A DNA stretch of 64,000 nt from Edaphobacter sp. (GCA_025462645.1 JAOAPB010000101.1:1-64000), one strand, 5' to 3'; numbered from the stretch's first letter, positions 33,508-42,319 are shown. Numbers and translations are program-made. Notes: generated by a model from the sequence alone, not told the origin.

Positions 33508-35298
33508 TTACAAAACCGGCGAGCTATCGTGCAGCATCGCCTTGCGGATGATCTTGATGGGCGCGAATCCCTGACGCATGAAGTCGTTGTGAAAGGCCTG
33601 AAGGTTGAAGGCCGATCCCTGCTTTGTCTTCAGGTCTTCGCGGAGCTTCATGATCTCGAGCTTGCCCAGCGTGTAGTAGAGATAGGTAGCATCGGCGGAG
33701 CCGCGCTTGGTTTCGACAAGACCGACGGAGTGCGACTGATAGCCCTCTTTGACAAAGAAGTCCACGGCTTCATCGAACGTGAACTGGCCGGTGTGTAGTT
33801 TGATGGAGTTGACGAAGCGAGCGTCGCGCAGCAGCGCATCCTGCAACTGGCCCAGGCGAATGAGCTTTGCCTCGCGTATCTGCTCCGGTGTGGCACCTGT
33901 GGCACCGGCCGGAGGCGCGGCATAGCCCTCGTCGAGCATCATCTGTTCGGTGTAGTGGGCCCAGCCTTCGATGTTGGAGTTGGCTCCCAGCACCTTACGG
34001 ATATTGCTGGGAAACTCGGGCATCCAGAGAAACTGGACGTAGTGGCCGGGGTAGGCCTCGTGGACGCTGGTGGAGATGATGGTCCCAACGTTGAAGCTCG
34101 CCATGTGCTCGGCGACATGAGCCTGAGCCCAGCTCTTCTCGGGAAGAGTGACGTTGAAGTAAGCCTTCGTGGAGCGGGTCTCGAAGGGACCGGGAGGATC
34201 CATCGAGGCGAAGGTCGTGGCGCGCATGAATGGAGGAGTCTCTTCGAGCGTCGGCTGAACAGTGCTCGGGATAGTGATGATGTGGTGCGCGTCGATGAAG
34301 GCGATGAGGTCGTTGAACGTGGCGTGGAAGGCGTCGAGGAGCTTGTCCGGGGCCGGGTGGATGGTGGCGAGCTCGGCGAGAACCTCCTGCGGGGTCTTGG
34401 CAGGGTCGAGCTCTTTGGCGATGCGCGCGAACTCGGCCTGGTTCTTGTGGAGATCAGCATAGGCGATCTCGAGCAGGTGATCGAGTGGAATGTCGACCAT
34501 CTCGTCATACGCTAGCTTCCTGGCGAAGGTTTCGGCGCCGAGTTTGTAGTCTCCGTTGGAGCGGGCCAGCAGGTCGGACCTCATCCATGCGCCGTAGTCT
34601 TTCAGGGCCTGGATGACAGCTGCGTTCGTATGGACGAAATCGGTCTTCGCCTGAGCGTCGGTAGCGTCGGCGAAGGCGGAGGGGACGTCCTTCTGGAAGA
34701 AGCTGATAAGGCCATCGACCTGTTCTAGCGCAATCTCGGTGAAGATACGCGGAGGGTTCTTGAGGTTCTTGCGGGCCTCGGAGAAGACCTGGGGAATAAG
34801 CTTTTCGCGCTCGATGGCAGAGCGTAGTCGTGTGTTCACCGGGGCAAACGGCCGCTCCATCAACACGAAGATCGAGTTGGTGATGCCGGAGGAGTAGTTG
34901 TCCGGGTTCTTCTCCCAGTTGCGGATGACCTCGAGCGAGAGCAGCTGGCTGTGGATACTGTTCAGGAGGATCTGGTAGTCGCCAGCCACGGACGCGTCCA
35001 GAGCGCTCGGGTCGATCGCGGTCAGCTTCTTCTCGTAAATGTGGAGGGCCGCTATCTGCCTTTGGATGTTGGTGGCAGAGTAGTCTTCGAGCTGGGTATC
35101 GTACTGGTGGAGCCCGGCCTGGGTCCCAGAGGTGGGGGAGAAGTGGAAGTACACCTCGCTGAAGTACTGGTCGCTGACGAAGTGGAAGGTCTGTGGGGCG
35201 CCGTCGGCGGAGAGACGCTGGGCGTTGGCTGGCTTGGTGGCGGGGACGGCCATAAGGGCTCCGAGGACAAAGGCGGCGAACAGGGATTGGATGCGCAT
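33508..35298 (-). CDS. Secreted DUF885-family protein (putative metallopeptidase)
   Basis: From ATG 35298 the product is 596 residues with a signal peptide (MRIQSLFAAFVLGALMAV, ending KPANAQ). The family core is visible as STSVHEAYPGHYVQFLW near 405-421, where HExxPGH is the zinc-binding-like motif of DUF885, followed by NSNIEGWAHYTEQMMLDEG with the third-ligand Glu expected near 440. Members are predicted gluzincin-like peptidases of the periplasm; no substrate is established. The upstream frame extends to 35409 but would put 37 residues before the signal peptide. It is divergent from the PAS-GGDEF-EAL gene. Confidence 0.82.
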   Translation of the reverse strand: MRIQSLFAAFVLGALMAVPATKPANAQRLSADGAPQTFHFVSDQYFSEVYFHFSPTSGTQAGLHQYDTQLEDYSATNIQRQIAALHIYEKKLTAIDPSALDASVAGDYQILLNSIHSQLLSLEVIRNWEKNPDNYSSGITNSIFVLMERPFAPVNTRLRSAIEREKLIPQVFSEARKNLKNPPRIFTEIALEQVDGLISFFQKDVPSAFADATDAQAKTDFVHTNAAVIQALKDYGAWMRSDLLARSNGDYKLGAETFARKLAYDEMVDIPLDHLLEIAYADLHKNQAEFARIAKELDPAKTPQEVLAELATIHPAPDKLLDAFHATFNDLIAFIDAHHIITIPSTVQPTLEETPPFMRATTFASMDPPGPFETRSTKAYFNVTLPEKSWAQAHVAEHMASFNVGTIISTSVHEAYPGHYVQFLWMPEFPSNIRKVLGANSNIEGWAHYTEQMMLDEGYAAPPAGATGATPEQIREAKLIRLGQLQDALLRDARFVNSIKLHTGQFTFDEAVDFFVKEGYQSHSVGLVETKRGSADATYLYYTLGKLEIMKLREDLKTKQGSAFNLQAFHNDFMRQGFAPIKIIRKAMLHDSSPVL

Positions 35299-35477
35299 AG
35301 GTTCTTGTTCTAAAAAAAAGTCTACGGGAACAGGAAGGAAACCGGAAAGAAGGAGCCGATGAATGCTAGATTTGGTGTAAGTATTGACCAGCATTGAAGA
35401 TCGGCCCATAATTCTACCCCAAAAGTGGTATGGGGAATTACATAAAAGCGCTGCTATGCTCTAGTGCTCGTGGGTAA

Positions 35478-37229
35478 ATGCCGGAGGGGAAGTGGGCACC
35501 GATGTCATGGCAAATGTGCAAAGCGGTAAATAAAGGCCAAGAAACGGAGTCCAATCTGGCGGAAAAGCGGACATCTTTGCTGACAGGCAATCCACTGCCA
35601 ATGTTGATCTACGATCTGGAGACCCTAGGCTTTCAGGAGGTCAATGAGAGCGCGACGCGACAGTATGGCTATAACTGTCAGGAGTTTCTCAAGCTGTCGC
35701 TCCTCGATATCTGTTTGCCCGAAGAGATTCCGGCTGTGTTGGAGGTGGTCCGATCACCATCCGCGAGCGTAGATCCGGAGCAGATATGGACCCAGGTGAA
35801 GAAGGACGGAACCCACTTCCAGGTGACAGCACGCGCGAATAACATTACCTACGAAGGCCGACCGAGCCGGTTTGTGGTGGTCGAAGACATTACAGAGCGC
35901 CGGACGCTGCACGACCGGTTGTTCAGGATGGCGCATCACGACTCTCTGACGGGGTTACCCAATCGCGTTCTGCTGCAGGAGAGGATGGCCCAGGCTTTCG
36001 CTACGGCAGATGCGCGCGAACACCGCGCTGCGATCATCTGCATGGACCTGGACAAATTCAAGCAAATCAATGATTGGTATGGTCATGGAGTCGGCGACGA
36101 GTGCCTGAAGCACGTGGGAACGATGCTGACTCGCAGACTGCGCGGGATGGATACCGTGGCTCGGACAGGTGGGGAAGAGTTCACGGTCGTCTTGGGTGAG
36201 GTGGAGAGCGTAGAGGCGGCCGGACGAGTGGGAAGCGCCCTGTTGCAGTCGTTCGGCAAGCCAATGGATGTGGATGGGCACAAGGTGGATCTTGGAGTAA
36301 GCATGGGGATCGCGGTGTACCCGGATCACGGTACGGACATGCAGGAGCTCTGGAGGAACGCGGACGCCGCGATGTACCGGGCGAAGCGGGCAGGGGGGCA
36401 TCGCTTTGTGCTGGTGGCGCCCGATATCAGTACGGCTGCGGCCGACAGTGTGGCCCTCGCAGAGTACATGCGATCGATGTTGGAGGAGCGAAAGTTCTGC
36501 CTCCACTACCAGCTGCAATACGACCTCTACGGGAAGATCCGCGGTATGGAAGCTCTGTTGCGTCTGCCGGACCAACACCATGGCTATGTGAGCCCCGAAC
36601 GCTTTATCACCCTTGCGGAAGAGAACGGGCTGATTCATCCCCTGGGCCGGTGGGTTATCGAGGAGACGTGCCGCCAGCTGATGCAGTGGAACGTCCCCGG
36701 AAGGGAACCGCTGCGCATCGCGGTGAACGTATCGCCACTGCAGTTGATGCGTCTGGACTTTGCCGCGGAGGTGCGTGAGATCCTTACGCAATCGGGCGTC
36801 AATCCCGAATGGCTGGAGATGGAGATTACGGAGAGAGTGGTTTTGAACTTCGACATCATCGCCGAGCGTATGAAGGAGATCTCTGCGATGGGGATTCGCT
36901 TCGCTGTCGATGACTTCGGCACGGGATATTCGTCGCTCCAGCATCTGCATCGGCTGCCGATCTCTACGGTCAAGATCGATCGCTCCTTCGTGCAGCGGCT
37001 GTGTGAGCCCAACAGCGGAAGCTACCCCATCGTCGAAGCGATTATTTCTATGGGACATAGCCTGAACATGCAGGTGATCGCGGAGGGCGTGGAGGACAAG
37101 GAGCAGATGAAGGCACTGCAACGGCTGGGTTGCGATGCGATGCAGGGGTTCTTCCTCTCCCGGCCAATGGTTGAGACCGAGATAGAAGCCCTGCTGGGGA
37201 TCTATTCCAAAGTAGCCGTAGGGTACTAG
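35478..37229 (+). CDS. PAS-GGDEF-EAL cyclic-di-GMP signalling protein
   Basis: The 583-residue cytosolic protein has a PAS domain at about 38-142 (PLPMLIYDLETLGFQEVN to DITERR), a GGDEF domain at about 148-310 with the active motif GGEEF near 231, and an EAL domain at about 325-575 with EALLR near 358 and DDFGTGYSSLQHL near 478. It should be able to make cyclic di-GMP and also break it down; which activity dominates cannot be told. The PAS domain probably senses a small ligand, light or redox state. No membrane segment is visible. It is followed after 220 bases by a hairpin that lies inside repeat copy 1. Confidence 0.9.
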   Translation: MPEGKWAPMSWQMCKAVNKGQETESNLAEKRTSLLTGNPLPMLIYDLETLGFQEVNESATRQYGYNCQEFLKLSLLDICLPEEIPAVLEVVRSPSASVDPEQIWTQVKKDGTHFQVTARANNITYEGRPSRFVVVEDITERRTLHDRLFRMAHHDSLTGLPNRVLLQERMAQAFATADAREHRAAIICMDLDKFKQINDWYGHGVGDECLKHVGTMLTRRLRGMDTVARTGGEEFTVVLGEVESVEAAGRVGSALLQSFGKPMDVDGHKVDLGVSMGIAVYPDHGTDMQELWRNADAAMYRAKRAGGHRFVLVAPDISTAAADSVALAEYMRSMLEERKFCLHYQLQYDLYGKIRGMEALLRLPDQHHGYVSPERFITLAEENGLIHPLGRWVIEETCRQLMQWNVPGREPLRIAVNVSPLQLMRLDFAAEVREILTQSGVNPEWLEMEITERVVLNFDIIAERMKEISAMGIRFAVDDFGTGYSSLQHLHRLPISTVKIDRSFVQRLCEPNSGSYPIVEAIISMGHSLNMQVIAEGVEDKEQMKALQRLGCDAMQGFFLSRPMVETEIEALLGIYSKVAVGY

Positions 37230-37324
37230 GAAGCTCTGAAGAAGCCGCTGCTGTTACTTGTCTCTACCCATCTCATATTGCTGCTGAACCTGAGCGGATC
37301 CGACGATTCGCGGCATGTCTGCTT

Positions 37325-37630
37325 CGACTCTTCTCTTCCCAACCCCAACAAATCTTGTCAAGTACCTGACCTATCTACTCATGTAAATACAGCAATATAC
37401 ATTTGCCGATTAGTTTCCTCCAATCCGTTATAGTTAAATCAGGCATTAAGAAAGGCTCCGGATAAACCCGGGGCTTTTAATTTTTTAATCGCCTGTAACT
37501 CACGCTGGGAGAAGAATTTAGACGTAACTCATTTGGAATTAATATTTTGAAGACAGCGATCCAATTTAACTAAACAAAACAAATAACTTATTTCCAAAAT
37601 ACCCGGGGGAGGGGAGGGGAGGGGGACCAG
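37325..37630 (-). repeat. Unidentified ~300 bp intergenic repeat, copy 1 (inverted)
   Basis: Read on the minus strand, this copy has the same order of blocks as those at 42355 and 50825: a C-rich tract followed by GGGTATTTTGGAAATAAG, an AT-rich middle, a GC hairpin (37455-37474), then GGAGGAAACTAATCGGCA and TTGACAAG (plus-strand CTTGTCAA at 37354-37361). The hairpin-to-TTGACAAG distance is 93 to 95 bases in all three. It ends 51 bases before the stop of the sigma factor gene, with its C-rich edge facing the operon. Confidence 0.75.
37451..37486 (+). terminator. Hairpin inside repeat copy 1, followed by T runs
   Basis: GCTCCGG (37455-37461) pairs with CCGGGGC (37468-37474), with one G-T pair and a six-base loop. 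TTTTAATTTTTT follows on the plus strand and TTTCTT on the minus strand, so it can stop transcription from either side (the GGDEF gene upstream, the sigma operon downstream). Confidence 0.7.
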
Positions 37631-37680
37631 GGGCACCCATGCTGGATAAGTCACTTGTAGATGAAAACGGGCTGCTCTTG

Positions 37681-38952
37681 TCACCGAGGCTCGGCGCCTT
37701 TGCACACTCGAGCGCGTTCGAGGAGAAGCTCGCGTTCGCGTGCGTTGCGGGTCAGCGACGCCGCACGCTCGAACTCTACTTGCGCCTCGTCAAGGCGATG
37801 CAGCTTGAACAGGAGGTCGCCGCGTACGCTCGGTAACAGGTGGTAGCCTTCAAGTGACCCCTCAGAACTTAGAGCATCGACAAGCTCGAGTCCTGCTGCC
37901 GGACCGAACGCCATAGAGAGCGCGACCGCACGATTCAGCTCGACGACGGGCGATGGCACAACCTGGAGGAGCGTCTCATACAGCGCCGCGATCCGTGCCC
38001 AGTCCGTCTGCTCCGGGACAAGCGCTCGCGCGTGACATGCAGCGATCGAGGCTTGCAGCGTGTACGTCCCATGCGTCTCGCCTAGCTGCTCGGCACGTTC
38101 GAGTGCGGCGAGGCCGCGACGGATGAGGAGTTGGTCCCAGCGTGCACGGTTCTGATTGAGCAGAAGAACGGGTTCTCCCGACGGGCCGGTCCGCGCAGCC
38201 GAGCGCGATGCCTGAATCTCCATCAGCGCGACAAGGCCGTGAATCTCTGGCTCTGCCGGAACGAGCCCGACGAGGATGCGCCCGAGGCGTAGCGCATCTT
38301 CGCAGAGCGCGGGCCGCATCCAGTGGTCGCCTGCAGTCGCCGTGTAGCCCTCGTTGAAGATGAGATAGATGACTTCGAGCACCGACGACAGCCGTTCGGT
38401 CAGCTCGGCCTTACGGGGAACCTCGAAGGGGATCTTCTCTTTGGCGAGGGTCCGCTTGGCGCGGACGATGCGCTGGGCAACCGTTGGCTCCGGGACGAGG
38501 AACGCGCGCGCGATCTCCTCTGTCGTCAGGCCGCCGAGCAAGCGGAGGGTGAGCGCGACGCGCCCCTCGGTCGAGAGAATCGGGTGGCAGGCTATGAACA
38601 CGAGACGCAGGAGATCGTCGCCGACGTCGTCGTCGAGGGCTGTATTGAGATCCGGAATGGCCATCTCCCGGGTCTCAAGTTCGCGTGCAATCTCCTCGTG
38701 CTTGCGCTCGAGCCGCTTGCTGCGGCGAATCAGGTCGATGGCACGATGCTTCGCGGTGGCCATCAGCCATGCACCGGGTTTGTCTGGGACGCCCGATGCT
38801 GGCCACTGTTCCAGTGCGGCGACAAGAGCATCCTGCGCGAGCTCCTCGGCAAGGCCTACGTCGCGCACGATTCGTGCGAGGCCGGCGATGAGCTTCGCCG
38901 ACTCGATTCTCCAGACTGCATCAATCGCGCGATGGGTGTCGGTAGTCGTCAC
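37681..38952 (-). CDS. ECF42-type RNA polymerase sigma factor with C-terminal TPR-like extension
   Basis: A GTG start at 38952 gives 423 residues. Sigma region 2 is at about 10-95 (LARIVRDVGLAEELAQDAL, PGAWLMATAKHRAIDLIRR) and region 4 at about 130-185 (LLGGLTTEEIARAFLVPEP, AQRIVRAKRTL). The remaining 230 residues form a helical repeat domain (DHWMRPALCEDALRLGRILV, RARWDQLLIRRGLAALERA), which defines the ECF42 group, where this extension takes the place of an anti-sigma factor. ECF42 genes are known to neighbour genes for DGPF (YciI-like) proteins, exactly as here, with four of them upstream. It is the last gene of a minus-strand operon. What signal it senses is unknown for the group. Confidence 0.9.
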   Translation of the reverse strand: MTTTDTHRAIDAVWRIESAKLIAGLARIVRDVGLAEELAQDALVAALEQWPASGVPDKPGAWLMATAKHRAIDLIRRSKRLERKHEEIARELETREMAIPDLNTALDDDVGDDLLRLVFIACHPILSTEGRVALTLRLLGGLTTEEIARAFLVPEPTVAQRIVRAKRTLAKEKIPFEVPRKAELTERLSSVLEVIYLIFNEGYTATAGDHWMRPALCEDALRLGRILVGLVPAEPEIHGLVALMEIQASRSAARTGPSGEPVLLLNQNRARWDQLLIRRGLAALERAEQLGETHGTYTLQASIAACHARALVPEQTDWARIAALYETLLQVVPSPVVELNRAVALSMAFGPAAGLELVDALSSEGSLEGYHLLPSVRGDLLFKLHRLDEAQVEFERAASLTRNARERELLLERARVCKGAEPR

Positions 38953-38999
38953 AGCTACCGATCAGATCATCTCCAATCGGCAAGTGCAAGACCGGCCAA

Positions 39000-39413
39000 T
39001 CAGCCCAGTAGCGGAACGAGTTCGCGCAGCCGGTTCTCTCGCAGGAAGAGGCCTCCCCAGATCAGCAGCGCGATGTAAACGGGGAATAAGACGTGGCTGA
39101 AGAGTGGATTGCCGACACGGAGTTGGAGTGCGATTGCGCCGCCAAGGTAGCCCGTCAGCAGGATTGCTCCAAAGACGGAGGTGCGTGGAATCGCATAGAG
39201 GATTGTGCAGGCGAGCAGGAGGATCCCGATGCCGAAGGTAAGGCTCTCGGGAAGTCCGAGCTGCGCTTGCGCCTCAACGACCGGAGCGGGAAGGGGATGC
39301 ACCAGTTTCATGGCTCCGTCCATGAGGAGGAACAGCACAGCCAGACCGCTGAGGATGCGCCCGGTCAAGAGAGTCTTCTTCGAGACCGGGACTACTTGAG
39401 TGGCAGCTTGCAT
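39000..39413 (-). CDS. DoxX-like membrane protein of the ECF42 operon
   Basis: From ATG 39413 the product is 137 residues with four membrane segments: TGRILSGLAVLFLLMDGAMK (17-36), LTFGIGILLLACTILYAI (about 58-75), VFGAILLTGYLGGAIALQL (about 80-98) and VLFPVYIALLIWGGLFLR (about 107-124). The MDGAMKLV motif in the first segment is typical of the DoxX-like family. The frame runs upstream to 39518 without further protein-like sequence. It lies 47 bases before the sigma factor gene and 55 bases after the YciI gene, in the same transcript. Such proteins recur in ECF42-linked operons; the chemistry is not known. Confidence 0.75.
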   Translation of the reverse strand: MQAATQVVPVSKKTLLTGRILSGLAVLFLLMDGAMKLVHPLPAPVVEAQAQLGLPESLTFGIGILLLACTILYAIPRTSVFGAILLTGYLGGAIALQLRVGNPLFSHVLFPVYIALLIWGGLFLRENRLRELVPLLG

Positions 39414-39468
39414 GAATATTTGCTCCTTGATCGGTTTAACTGTTCTTCCTTCGAAGCATCTTCTGGAA

Positions 39469-39834
39469 TCAGGAGGCGAAGGCGGCCATCTCGTGCAGCA
39501 GGCGGACCTCGGTCTCACCGTTGCCGGCGACTTCGAGAAAGGCCTTGGCGGACTCGATCGCCTCTTCCTTTGACTTCGCCTGGATCAGCGCGAAGCCTGC
39601 GATCAACTCCTTGGCCTCGGTGAAAGGGCCATCGGTGACGGTGAACTTGCCATCGGTGAGCCGGACACGCGCTCCCTTTGAGCTTGGCTGGCAGCCTTCG
39701 GCCGCAAGCAGCGCGCCTGACCTGGCCTGCTCTTCGATGAACTTGCCCATCCTGGCTATCTCCTGCTCACTGGGGGGAATGCCTGCTTCATCGTTGGTGG
39801 AGTCGGCGGGTTTGTATAACATCAGAAATCGCAT
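39469..39834 (-). CDS. YciI-family (DGPF) protein, paralogue 1
   Basis: The 121-residue protein begins MRFLMLYKPADSTNDEAG and has VTDGPFTEAKELIAGFALIQ near 64-83, which contains the DGPF motif that names the group. The ferredoxin-like fold of YciI is expected, with a possible active-site His/Asp pair. It lies 52 bases after the next paralogue at 39887. Four such proteins share this operon, so they may form mixed oligomers or act on related substrates. No activity has been assigned to ECF42-linked members; their regular linkage to the sigma factor suggests they help sense or process the inducing compound. Confidence 0.85.
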   Translation of the reverse strand: MRFLMLYKPADSTNDEAGIPPSEQEIARMGKFIEEQARSGALLAAEGCQPSSKGARVRLTDGKFTVTDGPFTEAKELIAGFALIQAKSKEEAIESAKAFLEVAGNGETEVRLLHEMAAFAS

Positions 39835-39886
39835 CGTTCTTTCTCCTCGTTCTTCGTTTGTAGTAGCTTCTGAAATGCAGTTTCAG

Positions 39887-40255
39887 TTACGAAGGAATGA
39901 GATCGGACATATCGAGTACCTGGCGAATCTCGAACTCTGCCTCCACGTCACCGTCGAGAGTCGGGCAGCGTTTGACCCACTCAATGGCCTCTTCTTTCGA
40001 CTCCGCCTGAATCAGCATGATGCCTGCGATCAGCTCCTTGGTCTCAGCGAAGGGCCCGTCGATCGCGGTGAACGTTCCTCTGGAGAAGTTGATGCGCGTG
40101 CCCTCTGAACTCGATTGGAGTCTTTCGACCGCAAGCAAGACACCGGCCTGTATGAGTTCTTCGTCGTACTTCCTCATAGCGGTCAGGACCTCCTTGCGAG
40201 GAAGAGCGCCTGACTCCATGTTCTTATCGGATTTGCGCAGGACCACGAATCGCAT
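39887..40255 (-). CDS. YciI-family (DGPF) protein, paralogue 2
   Basis: GGAG nine bases before ATG 40255 sets the start (MRFVVLRKSDKNMESGALPR), giving 122 residues; an in-frame ATG at 40270 would add five. AIDGPFAETKELIAGIMLIQ near 67-86 has the DGPF motif. The N-terminus (KSDKNMESGALPxKE) is nearly the same as in the paralogue at 41806 (KADKNTEAGALPDEK), so these two are the closest pair among the four. It lies 73 bases downstream of the SRPBCC gene start-side neighbour in the same operon. Confidence 0.85.
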   Translation of the reverse strand: MRFVVLRKSDKNMESGALPRKEVLTAMRKYDEELIQAGVLLAVERLQSSSEGTRINFSRGTFTAIDGPFAETKELIAGIMLIQAESKEEAIEWVKRCPTLDGDVEAEFEIRQVLDMSDLIPS

Positions 40256-40328
40256 CGTTACCGTCTCCATTGATTTCGTAATAGAACTGAGTTTCCGAAC
40301 AGCCTCGACTGGTTGAGATCGTTCGCAT

Positions 40329-40853
40329 CTAGTTCTCAGTTACTGCCCTCAGGTTGGTAAGGCCTGTCTCGAACTCCTTGCCGATCAGATGGTCCATATT
40401 GAAGAAGACGCCCACTACTTTTGTCAGGTACGAGCTGGGACCATCCATGGCCCAGGTGACCTCGGTAGAATCGCCTTTGGGAACCATCGTGAACTCAGCG
40501 ATGTTATGGCCCTCGAATGGCTTAATGAAGTCCAGTTTGATTGCAATCCTGCTGGGCTCCGAATCAGTTATCTCCATTCGCCCTTTGCCAGCCTTGCTAT
40601 TGCCATCCCATTCGTAGACGGCTCCCTTGCCACTGGCTGCGCCGCTGATCGTCTTCTTCATGTTCGGGTCCAGCTTTTCATAGGGTGACCAGGCAGCCCA
40701 TTTGTGGAAGTCGTTAATCTGCGTAAAGATCCTGTCCGGTGCGGCCTTGATGGTTGCCGTACGCTGGACGCGGAATGCGTCCGGCTTTGTAGTGGCAAAG
40801 GCAAGAATGACAACAAGAAGACAGACGAGTGCGATAGCGATCATCTTCAACAT
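40329..40853 (-). CDS. SRPBCC (START/polyketide-cyclase-like) protein with N-terminal membrane anchor
   Basis: From ATG 40853 the product is 174 residues. Residues 1-22 (MLKMIAIALVCLLVVILAFA) form a signal anchor or uncleaved membrane helix, so the rest is probably periplasmic. Residues 28-170 have the SRPBCC pattern: VQRTATIKAAPDRIFTQIND, then FHKWAAWSPYEKLDPNM, and a C-terminal long helix (FNMDHLIGKEFETGLTNL). Such folds bind hydrophobic ligands in a deep pocket. As a member of the ECF42 operon it may bind the inducing compound or its product; that is inference from position. Confidence 0.8.
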   Translation of the reverse strand: MLKMIAIALVCLLVVILAFATTKPDAFRVQRTATIKAAPDRIFTQINDFHKWAAWSPYEKLDPNMKKTISGAASGKGAVYEWDGNSKAGKGRMEITDSEPSRIAIKLDFIKPFEGHNIAEFTMVPKGDSTEVTWAMDGPSSYLTKVVGVFFNMDHLIGKEFETGLTNLRAVTEN

Positions 40854-40928
40854 TGATATCTCCCGAGCGGTATTGAGGTTGTTCAGCGGCACCGGAACAG
40901 GCTGCGTCCGGTGCCGCTGCAATGAAGG

Positions 40929-41339
40929 TCAGGCGGCCTGCTCGCAGTTGATCATCCAGGGTATGCCGAACCGGTCGACGAGCATGCCAAATCGGAGAGC
41001 CCAGAAGGTCTGCTGCAAAGGCATCGTCACTCTTCCGTTCTCTGCCAGGGTTTGGAATACGCGCTCTGCCTCTGCCTGATCCTTGATCTGGAGCGCGACG
41101 GAGAAGCCTTGCGGTGCGCTGTAGTGGGCGGGGGGCGCGTCCGATGCCAGCAGTACGGCGTCTCCCACAACGAGGCGAGCGTGCATGATCTTGTTGGCCC
41201 ATTCGGGTGGCGTATGTTGCTCCGCGGGAGTCCCTGCGTGGGGCATCATCGCTTCGATCTTCCCGTTGAAACACTTCTCGTAGAACTTGAATGCTTCCTC
41301 ACAGTTGCCGTTGAAGAAAAGGTAAGGCTGGATTTGCAT
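40929..41339 (-). CDS. VOC-family protein, PhnB-like
   Basis: The 136-residue protein starts QIQPYLFFNGNCEEAFKFYE, the usual beginning of PhnB-like VOC proteins, and ends with FWALRFGMLVDRFGIPWMIN, where the DRFGIPW motif is the family signature. One VOC module (about 5-132) is present, suggesting a homodimer. PhnB-type members have no proven activity; related folds include glyoxalase and antibiotic-resistance proteins. It is the third gene of the ECF42 operon and lies 57 bases after the YciI gene at 41397. Confidence 0.85.
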   Translation of the reverse strand: MQIQPYLFFNGNCEEAFKFYEKCFNGKIEAMMPHAGTPAEQHTPPEWANKIMHARLVVGDAVLLASDAPPAHYSAPQGFSVALQIKDQAEAERVFQTLAENGRVTMPLQQTFWALRFGMLVDRFGIPWMINCEQAA

Positions 41340-41396
41340 CGGCTACTCCTTTTGGTTGGTGATTCGTTTGAGATTGTTTGCTCGAGTCTTTGTCAG

Positions 41397-41732
41397 CTAC
41401 TGAATGGTCAACTCTCTTACCGGCCGTACCTCGATGGAACCGACGCGTGCCGGTGGGATCTTCGCGGCTATCTGGATCGCCTCGTCGAGGTCTGCGGCGT
41501 CGATCAGGTAGAAGCCAGCCAGGTGCTCCTTGGTCTCGGCGAAGGGGCCGTCGGTGATGGCGATCTTGCCGTTGCGTACCCGCACGGTTACGGCGGCTTG
41601 AACGGGTTGGAGGGCTTCCGCGGCCAGATAGCGACCGCTCTTGCGGAGCGCTTCTCCGTTGGCGAAACACTCGTTGTCGGATATGGCCGCCAACTTCTTA
41701 TCCTCGCTGTAGACAAGGCATACGTACTTCAT
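41397..41732 (-). CDS. YciI-family (DGPF) protein, paralogue 3
   Basis: From ATG 41732 the product is 111 residues starting MKYVCLVYSEDKKLAAISDN; the frame extends to 41765 but the first 11 codons are not conserved-looking. It has ITDGPFAETKEHLAGFYLID near 60-79 with the DGPF motif and is the most divergent of the four: the KY-CLVY start and NECFANGEALRKSGRYLAAE block differ from the MRF-type paralogues. It is the second gene of the operon. Confidence 0.85.
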   Translation of the reverse strand: MKYVCLVYSEDKKLAAISDNECFANGEALRKSGRYLAAEALQPVQAAVTVRVRNGKIAITDGPFAETKEHLAGFYLIDAADLDEAIQIAAKIPPARVGSIEVRPVRELTIQ

Positions 41733-41805
41733 AGCTCTCCTCGGTGGTGGAACTGCTGTGAGCAAGATAGCCGTTCGAGAGAGCTATGACTATGGCTTCT
41801 CTTAC

Positions 41806-42234
41806 TTACTTGCTGTAGTTCGCGATCTGATCACGCATACGCTCTTCGGCTTCCCTGAGTTCCGGGGTGAACTCGGCACCGAAGTCCGATGCTTCGAATA
41901 CCTGGCGAATCTCGATCTCGGACTCTCCGGCGAGTGGATTGGGGCAGCGCTTGACCCACTCGATGGCCTCTTCCTTCGACTTGACCTGCCAGAGCCAGAA
42001 GCCGGCGATCAGCTCCTTGGTCTCGGCGAAGGGGCCGTCGACAACGGTTCGCCTGGTTCCGGAGAACCTGACGCGTGCTCCCTTCGAGCTTGGGTGGAGA
42101 CCTTCGCCCGCGAGCATGATGCCGGCTTTCACCAGCTCTTCGTTGAACTTTCCCATCTCGGTGAGCAGCTTCTCGTCGGGGAGAGCGCCCGCTTCGGTGT
42201 TCTTATCGGCCTTGATCAGAATCATGAATCGCAT
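41806..42234 (-). CDS. YciI-family (DGPF) protein, paralogue 4, first gene of the ECF42 operon
   Basis: ATG 42234 is preceded by AGGAG-like purines (AGAAGGAGTTCCAACG), giving 142 residues beginning MRFMILIKADKNTEAGALPD. VVDGPFAETKELIAGFWLWQ near 67-86 has the DGPF motif. A C-terminal addition (EFTPELREAEERMRDQIANY, about 122-141) is absent from the other three paralogues and forms a charged helix. It is the first gene of the operon, 59 bases downstream of the ECF42-type promoter candidate. Confidence 0.85.
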   Translation of the reverse strand: MRFMILIKADKNTEAGALPDEKLLTEMGKFNEELVKAGIMLAGEGLHPSSKGARVRFSGTRRTVVDGPFAETKELIAGFWLWQVKSKEEAIEWVKRCPNPLAGESEIEIRQVFEASDFGAEFTPELREAEERMRDQIANYSK

Positions 42235-42292
42235 CGTTGGAACTCCTTCTGGTTTCAATTTGGAGCTTGTCTGAATCTCGCTCTACTTACAC

Positions 42293-42319
42293 GTCGAACG
42301 AAGGGTGGCGAGATCGACA
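42293..42319 (-). promoter_or_regulatory. Candidate ECF42-type promoter at the head of the operon
   Basis: On the minus strand TGTCGA (42319-42314) is followed after 17 bases by CGAC (42296-42293). From memory, the motif described for the ECF42 group is TGTCGA in the -35 and CGAC or CGTC in the -10. It lies about 59 bases before the first start codon. I found no other TGTCGA in the spacers of the operon, so the eight genes probably form one self-regulated transcript. Confidence 0.55.

Noticed and set aside
37639..37836. 65-codon plus-strand frame beginning just after repeat copy 1
   Set aside because: Antisense to the C-terminus of the sigma factor gene and without independent support.
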